DNA of 5,699 bases from assembly GCA_947384095.1 (NCBI GenBank), contig CANDFU010000134.1, forward strand, positions 1 through 5,699, given 5' to 3'. Origin of the DNA: an uncultured Roseburia sp. (GTDB lineage Bacteria; Bacillota; Clostridia; Lachnospirales; Lachnospiraceae). Under the pieces are notes generated by a model. It was not told where the DNA came from. It searched no databases and was given only the letters and a program-made list of their open reading frames with translations. How positions within the stretch are numbered: position 1 is the stretch's first letter; every line of letters begins with the position of its first letter. Below are positions 1 to 5,348 of the stretch, one piece after another. The translations under genes were made by a program, and so were the position numbers.

Positions 1-46
1 AGATGACGAGAGGTGACTGGAGTTCAGACGTGTGCTCTTCCGATCT
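1..46 (+). other. Illumina sequencing adapter left on contig end
   Basis: Positions 13-46 match the 34-base Illumina TruSeq read 2/index adapter as I know it, beginning GTGACTGGAGTTCAGACG and ending GCTCTTCCGATCT. Positions 1-4 (AGAT) fit the end of the P7 flow-cell sequence, which leaves positions 5-12 (GACGAGAG) as an 8-base i7 index in adapter orientation. Genomic sequence begins at 47. Translating the adapter gives the artefact peptide [11 protein letters not shown], often seen in contaminated database entries. Nothing before 47 should be annotated as organism DNA, and any open reading frame starting here is spurious. Confidence 0.97.
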
Positions 47-1129
47 CTTCCGACCATCAAAAAGCTGATTGCGGACGGCGGAAAAGTGATTCTCTGCTCT
101 CACCTTGGAAAGCCGAAGGGCGAGCCGAAGCCGGAGCTGTCCTTAGCGCCGGTTGCAGCGAGAATGACGGAGCTGCTGGGACAGGAAGTGAAATTTGCGG
201 CGGATCCCGAGGTTGTCGGACCGAACGCGAAAGCTGCCGTGGAGGCGATGAAAGACGGCGACGTGATTTTGCTTGAGAATACGCGCTACAGAGCGGAAGA
301 GACAAAGAACGGAGAAGCATTCTCCAGGGATCTGGCTTCCCTCTGCGACGTTTTTGTCAACGATGCGTTCGGAACCGCGCACAGGGCGCACTGCTCCAAC
401 GTCGGCGTCGCGCAGCTTGTGGATACGGCGGTTGTCGGATATCTGATGCAGAAAGAGATTGATTTCCTCGGCAACGCGGTGGAAAATCCGGTGAGGCCGT
501 TTGTGGCGATCCTTGGCGGCGCAAAGGTGGCGGATAAGCTGAATGTGATTTCGAACCTGCTGGAGAAATGCGACACGCTCATCATCGGCGGCGGCATGGC
601 TTATACATTCTTAAAGGCACAGGGTTATGAGATCGGCAATTCCCTTGTTGACGACAGCAAGCTTGACTACTGCAAGGAGATGGTGGAAAAAGCCGGAAAG
701 CTTGGCAGGAAATTACTGCTCCCGGTGGATTCCGTGACGATCACTGCATTCCCGAATCCGATTGACGCCCCGGTAGAGGTGGAAAATTATGACGTCGCAG
801 ATATGCCGGCGGACAGAGAGGGCTGTGATATCGGACCGAAGACGGCTGAACTGTACGCGGAAGCGGTAAAATCGGCGAAAACCGTTGTGTGGAACGGACC
901 GATGGGCGTTTTTGAGAATCCGACGCTTGCAGCAGGTACGATTGCGGTTGCAAAAGCGCTTGCAGAGACAGACGCGACGACGATCATCGGCGGCGGCGAT
1001 TCCGCGGCGGCGGTCAATCAGCTTGGATTTGGCGATAAGATGAGCCACATTTCCACAGGCGGCGGCGCATCCTTAGAATTTCTGGAAGGAAAAGAACTCC
1101 CCGGCGTTTCTGCTGCAAATGATAAATAG
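47..1129 (+). CDS. pgk: Phosphoglycerate kinase, 5'-truncated
   Basis: This cytoplasmic glycolytic enzyme transfers the acyl phosphate of 1,3-bisphosphoglycerate to ADP, giving 3-phosphoglycerate and ATP. The 360 visible residues begin at LPTIKKL, which lines up near residue 41 of full-length bacterial PGKs. About 40 residues are therefore missing, including the DFN substrate-binding motif. The remaining marks are present in order: [27 protein letters not shown], the hinge-region [21 protein letters not shown], the nucleotide-domain [18 protein letters not shown], and [10 protein letters not shown] near the end. The C-terminus ([10 protein letters not shown], then TAG) is normal. The gene is broken by the adapter junction at 46/47, an assembly edge rather than a biological truncation; any in-frame start inside the adapter is an accident. 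The 78-nt gap to tpiA has no clear terminator, so the two are probably co-transcribed. Confidence 0.97.
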   Translation, partial: LPTIKKLIADGGKVILCSHLGKPKGEPKPELSLAPVAARMTELLGQEVKFAADPEVVGPNAKAAVEAMKDGDVILLENTRYRAEETKNGEAFSRDLASLCDVFVNDAFGTAHRAHCSNVGVAQLVDTAVVGYLMQKEIDFLGNAVENPVRPFVAILGGAKVADKLNVISNLLEKCDTLIIGGGMAYTFLKAQGYEIGNSLVDDSKLDYCKEMVEKAGKLGRKLLLPVDSVTITAFPNPIDAPVEVENYDVADMPADREGCDIGPKTAELYAEAVKSAKTVVWNGPMGVFENPTLAAGTIAVAKALAETDATTIIGGGDSAAAVNQLGFGDKMSHISTGGGASLEFLEGKELPGVSAANDK

Positions 1130-1207
1130 GAGCAGCCGGATGCGTGGAAAACGGCGGAGCTGTATCGTTTTGAAAAATTAGAAAGAAGCAGGAAGGGAAC
1201 AAAAATC

Positions 1208-1957
1208 ATGGCAAGAAAGAAGATTGTAGCCGGGAACTGGAAGATGAATATGACTCCGAGCCAGGCTGTCGCTCTGGCCGAAGAGCTGAAACCGCTTGTA
1301 GAGAGCGATGAGGTGGAGGTCGTCTACTGTGTTCCGGCCATTGATATCATTCCGGTGGCAGAAGCGGTGAAAGGCACAAATGTGGCGGTCGGCGCGGAAA
1401 ATATGTACTTTGAGGATAAGGGCGCTTATACGGGGGAGATTTCCCCGGAAATGCTGGTGGATGCGGGTGTCAGATATGTCATTATCGGCCATTCCGAGCG
1501 CCGCGATTATTTTAAAGAGGACGATTGTACGCTGAATAAAAAAGTAAAGAAAGCGCTGGAGCACAATCTGACTCCGATTCTCTGCTGCGGCGAGAGCCTG
1601 GAGCAGCGTGAGATGGGGGTGACGCTCGACTGGATCCGTCTGCAGATCAAATCAGATTTAAAAGATGTCACTGCAGAGCAGACGGCATCCATGGTGATCG
1701 CATACGAGCCGATCTGGGCCATCGGGACAGGCAGGACAGCCACGACCGAACAGGCGCAGGAGGTGTGCAAGGCAATCCGCGAATGTATTGCGGAAATTTA
1801 CGATACGGATACGGCAGAGAAAGTGCGCATTCAGTATGGCGGTTCAGTCAACGCGGCGAATGCGGCGGAACTGTTTGCACAGCCGGATATTGACGGCGGC
1901 CTGGTAGGAGGCGCTTCCTTGAAAGCAGACTTTGGCAAGATTGTCAACTATAAGTAA
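1208..1957 (+). CDS. tpiA: Triosephosphate isomerase
   Basis: The enzyme interconverts dihydroxyacetone phosphate and glyceraldehyde 3-phosphate as a cytoplasmic TIM-barrel dimer. The 249-residue length is standard. Key sites are visible: N10 and K12 in GNWKMN near the start, the electrophile H95 in IIGHSERR, the catalytic base E167 in [11 protein letters not shown], which leads into the flexible lid (about 168-178), and phosphate-binding YGGSV (210-214) and GGLVGGASL (230-238). The ATG at 1208 is preceded by AGGAAGGG (1190-1197) with a 10-nt gap, and the GNWKMN motif sits at the usual distance from this start. It lies 78 nt after pgk and just before an intrinsic terminator, so it may be the last gene of the strongly transcribed unit. 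Confidence 0.98.
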   Translation: MARKKIVAGNWKMNMTPSQAVALAEELKPLVESDEVEVVYCVPAIDIIPVAEAVKGTNVAVGAENMYFEDKGAYTGEISPEMLVDAGVRYVIIGHSERRDYFKEDDCTLNKKVKKALEHNLTPILCCGESLEQREMGVTLDWIRLQIKSDLKDVTAEQTASMVIAYEPIWAIGTGRTATTEQAQEVCKAIRECIAEIYDTDTAEKVRIQYGGSVNAANAAELFAQPDIDGGLVGGASLKADFGKIVNYK

Positions 1958-1960
1958 GAG

Positions 1961-1993
1961 AGAAGAGAATCCTGCTCTGCAGGATTCTTTTTT
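1961..1993 (+). terminator. Intrinsic terminator between tpiA and gpmI
   Basis: A perfect 9-bp stem is formed by GAATCCTGC (1967-1975) and GCAGGATTC (1979-1987), with a TCT loop, followed directly by six T residues (1988-1993). Upstream A/G bases can extend the stem by pairing with the T tract. It begins 3 nt after the tpiA stop and ends 23 nt before the gpmI start. This is a classic Rho-independent terminator placed inside an apparent operon, so it probably lowers, or fully separates, gpmI transcription from pgk-tpiA. Confidence 0.85.
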
Positions 1994-2016
1994 ATAGAAA
2001 GAGAGGATGAGAAAGC

Positions 2017-3558
2017 ATGAGTAAAAAACCAACAGTGCTTATGATATTAGACGGATTTGGTCTGAATGACAAGACGGAAGGAAATGCCGTAGCGCAGGCG
2101 AATACGCCGGTGATCGACGGGCTGATGCGCGATTACCCGTATGTGAAAGGCAATGCGAGCGGGCTTGCCGTAGGACTGCCGGACGGACAGATGGGAAATT
2201 CCGAAGTCGGGCACTTGAATATGGGGGCAGGAAGAATAGTATACCAGGAGCTGACAAGAATCACAAAGGAAATTGAAGACGGCGATTTCTTTAAAAACGA
2301 GGCGCTGCTGAAAGGAATTGCAAATGTAAAGAAAAACAATTCGGATCTGCATCTCTACGGGCTGCTCTCCGACGGCGGCGTGCACAGTCACAATACGCAT
2401 CTTTATGGCCTGCTTGAGCTGGCGAAGAGAGAGGGAATCGCGAATGTGTATGTGCACTGCTTCCTGGACGGGCGTGACACCGCACCGACAGCCGGAAAAG
2501 GATTTGTGGAGGCGCTGGAGGCGAAGATGGCAGAGATCGGTGTGGGAAAAATTGCTTCTATCTCCGGGCGTTATTACGCGATGGACCGCGATAACCGCTG
2601 GGACCGTGTGGAGAAAGCGTACAATGCGCTGACAAAAGGGGAAGGAGAGACGGCAGACAGCGCTGTGGGAGCGATGGAAGCGTCGTACGCGAAAGATGTG
2701 ACGGACGAGTTCTTTGTTCCGACCGTAATTACGGAGGACGGAAAACCGAGAACTGTGATCAAAGATCACGACACGGTCATCTTCTTTAATTTCCGCCCGG
2801 ACCGTGCGCGCGAGATCACGAGAACTTTCTGTGCCGATGATTTTGACGGTTTTGAAAGAGGGCCGCGCAAGAACGTAATGTACATCTGTTTTACAGAGTA
2901 TGACGTGACGATCCCGAACAAGGAAGTGGCTTTTCATAAGGTGGAGCTGAAAAATACGTTTGGCGAATATCTTGCGGCAAACGGGAAAACCCAGGCCAGA
3001 ATCGCAGAGACGGAAAAATACGCCCATGTCACGTTCTTCTTTAATGGCGGCGTGGAGGCGCCGAATGAGGGAGAGGACAGGATTCTTGTAAAATCCCCGA
3101 AAGTGGCGACTTATGATCTGCAGCCCGAGATGAGCGCGCCGGAAGTCTGTGACAGGCTTTGTGAGGCAATCCGTTCTGGAAAATATGATGTGATTATCAT
3201 TAATTTTGCAAATTCGGATATGGTTGGGCATACCGGGATTCTGGAAGCGGCCGTCAAAGCCGTCGAGACAGTTGACACATGTGTCGGAAAGGCCGTCGAC
3301 GCGATCAAAGAGGTGGGCGGACAGATGTTTTTGTGCGCGGATCACGGAAATGCAGAGCAGCTGATCGACTACGAGACCAAAGCTCCGTTTACGGCGCACA
3401 CGATCAATCCGGTACCGTTTATCCTGATCAATGCGGACGAAGCATATACCCTGAGGGAAAACGGGTGCCTTGCGGATATTATTCCGACCCTGATTGAGCT
3501 GATGGGGATGAAACAGCCGGAAGAGATGACGGGTAAGTCGCTGCTGGTCAGAAAATAA
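2017..3558 (+). CDS. gpmI: 2,3-bisphosphoglycerate-independent phosphoglycerate mutase
   Basis: This manganese-dependent enzyme of the alkaline phosphatase superfamily converts 3-phosphoglycerate to 2-phosphoglycerate through a phosphoserine intermediate. Its 513 residues match the usual size of about 510. The nucleophile S62 lies in GNSEVGHLN. Metal ligands fitting the Bacillus enzyme are visible at D12 (LDGFG), D401 and H405 (NSDMVGHTG), D442 and H443 (CADHGNAE) and H461 (TAHT). Substrate-side residues include H123 (GGVHSH), D151-R153-D154 (LDGRDT), R185 and R191 (SGRYYAMDRDNRWDR), R260 and R263 (FRPDRARE) and K334. The ATG at 2017 follows GAGAGG (2001-2006) by 10 nt. It sits downstream of the tpiA terminator; no clear sigma-A promoter fits in the 23 nt between that U tract and the start, so it may depend on read-through or on a promoter inside tpiA. 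Confidence 0.98.
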   Translation: MSKKPTVLMILDGFGLNDKTEGNAVAQANTPVIDGLMRDYPYVKGNASGLAVGLPDGQMGNSEVGHLNMGAGRIVYQELTRITKEIEDGDFFKNEALLKGIANVKKNNSDLHLYGLLSDGGVHSHNTHLYGLLELAKREGIANVYVHCFLDGRDTAPTAGKGFVEALEAKMAEIGVGKIASISGRYYAMDRDNRWDRVEKAYNALTKGEGETADSAVGAMEASYAKDVTDEFFVPTVITEDGKPRTVIKDHDTVIFFNFRPDRAREITRTFCADDFDGFERGPRKNVMYICFTEYDVTIPNKEVAFHKVELKNTFGEYLAANGKTQARIAETEKYAHVTFFFNGGVEAPNEGEDRILVKSPKVATYDLQPEMSAPEVCDRLCEAIRSGKYDVIIINFANSDMVGHTGILEAAVKAVETVDTCVGKAVDAIKEVGGQMFLCADHGNAEQLIDYETKAPFTAHTINPVPFILINADEAYTLRENGCLADIIPTLIELMGMKQPEEMTGKSLLVRK

Positions 3559-3601
3559 GGCCATTCCGGCAATACCGTGAATGAAAGAGGGTTCATGGTA
3601 A

Positions 3602-3629
3602 GAAAAAAGAATCCGGCCATGCCGGATTC
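3602..3629 (-). terminator. Intrinsic terminator for the PilZ gene
   Basis: GAATCCGGC (3609-3617) and GCCGGATTC (3621-3629) form a perfect 9-bp stem with a 3-nt loop. The run of six A residues at 3603-3608 becomes a U tract when read on the minus strand, so the signal acts on transcripts coming from the PilZ gene. The plus-strand side is followed by CCGCC rather than T, so it should not be an efficient terminator for gpmI, although the stem itself is symmetrical. It lies about 145 nt past the PilZ stop, giving that transcript a long 3' untranslated tail. Confidence 0.8.
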
Positions 3630-3630
3630 T

Positions 3631-3652
3631 CCGCCTGCGGCGGGCCGCTTTT
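3631..3652 (+). terminator. Possible weak terminator downstream of gpmI
   Basis: Just after the perfect hairpin at 3609-3629, the plus strand can form a short GC stem (GCGG 3637-3640 with CCGC 3645-3648) followed by four T residues (3649-3652). An overlapping alternative pairs CCGCC with GGCGG. Both stems are short and the T tract is minimal. It is the only plus-strand candidate I see for ending gpmI transcription, and it may work with the preceding hairpin. Confidence 0.25.
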
Positions 3653-3774
3653 GCGATGCACTTCTTCCCGGCCGCGGTGCGAAGGCACTGCGGGTTTGCG
3701 GCTGTCTGTCCGGCGTGGATATCCTGTGGGAAATGCAACGCCGGAACGGCTGCCATAAGCATCGGATAACGAAG

Positions 3775-4122
3775 CTATCCGGACATGGAATAAGTGTCGA
3801 TAATCGATAAAAGATCATCCGGCAGATTGGTAAATTCACAGCCATAACGGTAGAGCGTGCGGTTTACAAATTCGACACGCAGGATCTTTATGCCGGTAAA
3901 AGCCGGGGGCGTGCTGAGCGGTTCAATCTGTACACAGGCGTTGAGATAGTAGCCGACGGGCAGAATACATTCACTGACAAAGCAAAGCCCGCTGCGGGAA
4001 ATGTCTGCGACTTCAATCGGAGACTCCAGATCATGGATTCCGTCAAACCCCTTGCGAAAAAGATCCGAGATATTCAGCTGGATCGTCACCGGATATCTGA
4101 AATGTCTTCTCCTTTCCTCCAT
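3775..4122 (-). CDS. Stand-alone PilZ domain protein (predicted c-di-GMP binding)
   Basis: This 115-residue protein consists almost entirely of one PilZ domain, a receptor for the second messenger cyclic di-GMP. Both signature elements are visible: R5xxxR9 in RRRHFRYPV at the N-terminus and D40xSxxG45 in ADISRSGLCF. A typical PilZ closing strand (YGCEFTNL) follows near residue 95. There is no signal peptide, membrane segment or extra domain, so it is probably a cytoplasmic adaptor whose partner is not visible here. The ATG at 4122 is chosen because AAGGAGGA lies 8 nt upstream and a strong promoter sits just before that. A longer reading from 4173 would start inside the -35 box. The gene converges with gpmI and ends at its own terminator. 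What it controls (motility, adhesion, envelope or other) cannot be told from the window. Confidence 0.88.
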   Translation of the reverse strand: MEERRRHFRYPVTIQLNISDLFRKGFDGIHDLESPIEVADISRSGLCFVSECILPVGYYLNACVQIEPLSTPPAFTGIKILRVEFVNRTLYRYGCEFTNLPDDLLSIIDTYSMSG

Positions 4123-4130
4123 AAAATACT

Positions 4131-4138
4131 TCCTCCTT
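4131..4138 (-). promoter_or_regulatory. Ribosome binding site deciding the PilZ gene start
   Basis: Read on the minus strand this is AAGGAGGA, nearly a full anti-Shine-Dalgarno match, 8 nt before the ATG at 4122. It fixes the start and rules out the in-frame upstream codon at 4173. Confidence 0.9.
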
Positions 4139-4144
4139 ACGCCT

Positions 4145-4173
4145 ATTATAACGATGTATGAAGGGAACGTCAA
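4145..4173 (-). promoter_or_regulatory. Near-consensus sigma-A promoter of the PilZ gene
   Basis: On the minus strand the -35 box is TTGACG (4173-4168), the spacer is exactly 17 nt, and the -10 box is a perfect TATAAT (4150-4145). The predicted start of transcription is about 4137-4139, right at the first base of the Shine-Dalgarno site, so the leader would be only about 16 nt. Eleven of twelve consensus bases match, suggesting strong, possibly constitutive expression. Confidence 0.88.
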
Positions 4174-4293
4174 GAGTTACTGTCTGTCATTTCCGCGTCC
4201 CGGCTGTTCTGCGGAGCATGGTATTCTGCGTATCGGATGTGTCATGGCTGCCATGGGACAGTGCCTTTTTATCAAAAACAGGGCGAAATTGAG

Positions 4294-4740
4294 CTACTTC
4301 CATCCGTTTTGATTGCTGCCGGTTTCAAGACTCAGCGGCGGAATATGCGGGTAATCGTCGTCGGGACTGTGGTGCTTTTGCGCCCATGCTTTGCGGGGGA
4401 CATAGATGAGGGACTCAAACTCCATGTCCCAGACGTTTTTTTCGTTTCCGCGCCGGACACTTTCGTAATATGCCGGCCCATTGATCAAAGCGACGCATCT
4501 GGAATAGAGAAAGGTATCGTCGCACATCTGTGGGTCGGCTTCCTGACACTGGTCAGCCAGTTTTTTTGTGTCCAGATGATATAAAAGTTCTGACATGAGA
4601 TCGTCGAACTGAAAAATAAGGTCGTCGCTCTGCTTTGACAGATGCTGAATGACGGGGGTTAATACTTTATCGTCGTCGCCCTCGAAATCCCAGTCGCATA
4701 ATTCCATCGTATCCCAGAAATACTGGTATCTGTTCTCCAT
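4294..4740 (-). CDS. Probable DUF4240 domain protein, function unknown
   Basis: The 148-residue product is acidic and looks cytoplasmic, with no signal peptide or membrane segment. The pattern resembles the DUF4240 family as I recall it: an N-terminal YFWDTM segment, a predicted helix with an SDDLIFQFDDLMSELL core (about 38-53), a CDDTF-LYSRCVALINGPAYYES stretch (about 73-94) corresponding to the family's aspartate-rich turn and glycine segment, and a C-terminus ending ETGSNQNGW. I know of no established biochemical role for this family. The ATG at 4740 is well supported by AAAGGAGGT (4758-4750) at a 9-nt spacing. It precedes the PilZ gene on the same strand, with a gap of about 170 nt and no clear terminator, so read-through is possible although PilZ has its own promoter. 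The family call is from pattern memory and is only moderately secure; the coding call is firm. Confidence 0.75.
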   Translation of the reverse strand: MENRYQYFWDTMELCDWDFEGDDDKVLTPVIQHLSKQSDDLIFQFDDLMSELLYHLDTKKLADQCQEADPQMCDDTFLYSRCVALINGPAYYESVRRGNEKNVWDMEFESLIYVPRKAWAQKHHSPDDDYPHIPPLSLETGSNQNGWK

Positions 4741-4749
4741 TTCCGTGTA

Positions 4750-4758
4750 CCTCCTTTA
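4750..4758 (-). promoter_or_regulatory. Ribosome binding site of the DUF4240 gene
   Basis: On the minus strand this reads AAAGGAGGT, an essentially perfect Shine-Dalgarno sequence, 9 nt before the ATG at 4740. It makes the start call firm. Confidence 0.9.
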
Positions 4759-4765
4759 TCAGCTC

Positions 4766-4794
4766 ATTTTATCATATCCGTCAGTCCGCAGCAA
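4766..4794 (-). promoter_or_regulatory. Candidate sigma-A promoter of the DUF4240 gene
   Basis: On the minus strand TTGCTG (4794-4789) and TAAAAT (4771-4766) are separated by 17 nt. The -10 box matches five of six consensus bases and the -35 only three, so this is a weaker promoter than the PilZ one. Transcription would start near 4759, immediately before the Shine-Dalgarno site, again leaving almost no leader. Confidence 0.55.
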
Positions 4795-4796
4795 TA

Positions 4797-4851
4797 CATC
4801 GGGCAGACGGTCCTGCCGTTTCCTTCCGGCCGATGCCCGCACATTTCGGGC
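4797..4851. repeat. Cluster of short GC-rich inverted repeats in the divergent spacer
   Basis: Three pairs of arms occur within 55 nt: CATCGG (4797-4802) with CCGATG (4830-4835), GGCAG (4802-4806) with CTGCC (4813-4817), and GCCCG (4835-4839) with CGGGC (4847-4851). The cluster lies between the DUF4240 promoter and the HTH gene's candidate promoter. None is followed by a clean T tract, so they are not obvious terminators. They could be regulator sites or chance pairings in GC-rich sequence. Confidence 0.35.
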
Positions 4852-4886
4852 CCGTATCATAATTGAAAGAAAATGCGAAAAACGGA

Positions 4887-4916
4887 TTGAAACTGTGAGC
4901 ATGAAACAAGTATGAA
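4887..4916 (+). promoter_or_regulatory. Weak candidate promoter of the HTH gene
   Basis: TTGAAA (4887-4892) and TATGAA (4911-4916) are 18 nt apart. The -35 matches five of six consensus bases and the -10 four of six. Transcription would begin near 4923, about 11 nt before the GTG at 4934. The boxes are imperfect, and a second TTGAAA at 4863 has no matching -10 box. Confidence 0.35.
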
Positions 4917-4933
4917 AATGCAGAAGTGGGAAC

Positions 4934-5164
4934 GTGGAGGAAGGTTACGGATATTTGGAAATTCGGTTGAACGAACTGCTGAAGAAAAAAGGACCGAGCA
5001 AAAACAAGCTGTCGCATAAGGCAGAAATGAACTGGAAACAGATAGATGATTACTGCACCAACAGCATTGCGCGGCTGGACGTGTATGTGCTGTGTAAACT
5101 GTGTACGGTATCAGGATGTGAGATACAAGATTTGTCAGTGTTCCATCCACCGGGAGAAGAATAG
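4934..5164 (+). CDS. Small Cro/C1-type helix-turn-helix regulator
   Basis: The 76-residue protein is a single XRE-like (Cro/C1) DNA-binding domain and nothing more. IRLNELLKKKG (10-20) forms the first helix, SKNKLSHKAEM (22-32) fits the second, and NWKQIDDYCTN (33-43) fits the recognition helix. These are followed by the RLDVYVLCKLCTVSGCEIQDL segment typical of the HTH_26-like branch, common in Clostridia. It probably binds DNA as a dimer and may regulate itself or the divergent DUF4240 gene, but no target is proven. The start is uncertain: the GTG at 4934 has a poor ribosome site, while an in-frame TTG at 4955 follows GGAGG/AAGG (4936-4944). I prefer GTG because related proteins, as I recall them, keep residues equivalent to GY just before the first helix. 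Upstream in-frame ATG 4901 meets a stop. Confidence 0.85.
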   Translation: MEEGYGYLEIRLNELLKKKGPSKNKLSHKAEMNWKQIDDYCTNSIARLDVYVLCKLCTVSGCEIQDLSVFHPPGEE

Positions 5165-5217
5165 CCAGGCCATTATTGAAAAATTTGTGAGATGGGTGGG
5201 AGCAGATAAGGATAAAA

Positions 5218-5244
5218 ATATATAAAAGTATTTTTCTTATATAT
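5218..5244. repeat. AT-only inverted repeat in spacer before the toxin-antitoxin module
   Basis: ATATATAA (5218-5225) and TTATATAT (5237-5244) are perfect 8-nt arms around an 11-nt loop. On the minus strand the stem is followed by TTTTAT, a weak terminator shape. The stem contains no G or C, so its stability is low. It sits where the sequence turns markedly AT-rich, and could be a boundary feature, a protein site or composition-driven chance. Confidence 0.4.
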
Positions 5245-5280
5245 CGAACGAATCTTAATATTACTTTTTCTTGTTTCGCA

Positions 5281-5309
5281 CGATTTTATTGATTTTAACT
5301 CTAAAATCG
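5281..5309. repeat. Inverted repeat, possible antitoxin operator
   Basis: CGATTTT (5281-5287) and AAAATCG (5303-5309) form 7-nt inverted arms separated by 15 nt. They straddle the -35 box of the antitoxin promoter and end just before its -10 box. Phd/YefM antitoxins normally repress their own operon by binding palindromes at the promoter, so the position is right for an operator. The binding itself is inference. Confidence 0.45.
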
Positions 5310-5317
5310 CATATAAT
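5289..5317 (+). promoter_or_regulatory. Sigma-A promoter of the toxin-antitoxin operon
   Basis: TTGATT (5289-5294), a 17-nt spacer and a perfect TATAAT (5312-5317) give ten of twelve consensus bases. Transcription should start near 5324, leaving a leader of about 25 nt that contains the AAGGAGGA ribosome site (5334-5341). Confidence 0.8.
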
Positions 5318-5348
5318 AACAATAGCCCAAATGAAGGAGGATTTCGTT

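Noticed and set aside
13..276. Open frame starting [11 protein letters not shown]
   Set aside because: Its start is translated adapter, and the rest is pgk read in the wrong frame.
1148..1171. AAAACG/CGTTTT inverted repeat between pgk and tpiA
   Set aside because: Six AT-rich base pairs with a 12-nt loop and no T tract are too weak to call a terminator or regulatory element.
3573..3600. TACCGTGAA/TTCATGGTA hairpin as the gpmI terminator
   Set aside because: The 9-bp stem has a G-U pair and a 10-nt loop, and is followed by A-rich rather than T-rich sequence on the plus strand.
2047..3762. A 571-codon open frame on the minus strand opposite gpmI
   Set aside because: It lies almost entirely opposite gpmI, whose catalytic residues are intact. 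Its translation is rich in Arg, His and Cys with no recognisable domain, and it runs through the PilZ terminator. It is a codon-bias shadow.
3763..3781. CGGATA/TATCCG stem-loop at the PilZ stop codon
   Set aside because: A fair 8-bp stem forms on the minus strand (one G-U pair), but no U tract follows and the real terminator lies further downstream; no function can be assigned.
4123..4173. Longer N-terminus for the PilZ protein starting at 4173
   Set aside because: That start lies within the -35 box of a near-perfect promoter and has no ribosome site, while the ATG at 4122 has an excellent one.
4243..4255. CATGG/CCATG hairpin between the DUF4240 and PilZ genes as a terminator
   Set aside because: The stem is only 5 bp and no T tract follows directly on either strand.
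4237..4584. Plus-strand open frame opposite the DUF4240 gene
   Set aside because: No ribosome site or recognisable domain, and it is antisense to a gene with a strong Shine-Dalgarno site.
5271..5348. Longer N-terminus for the antitoxin starting at 5271
   Set aside because: The extension spans the promoter and ribosome site, and the family motif starts right after the ATG at 5349.
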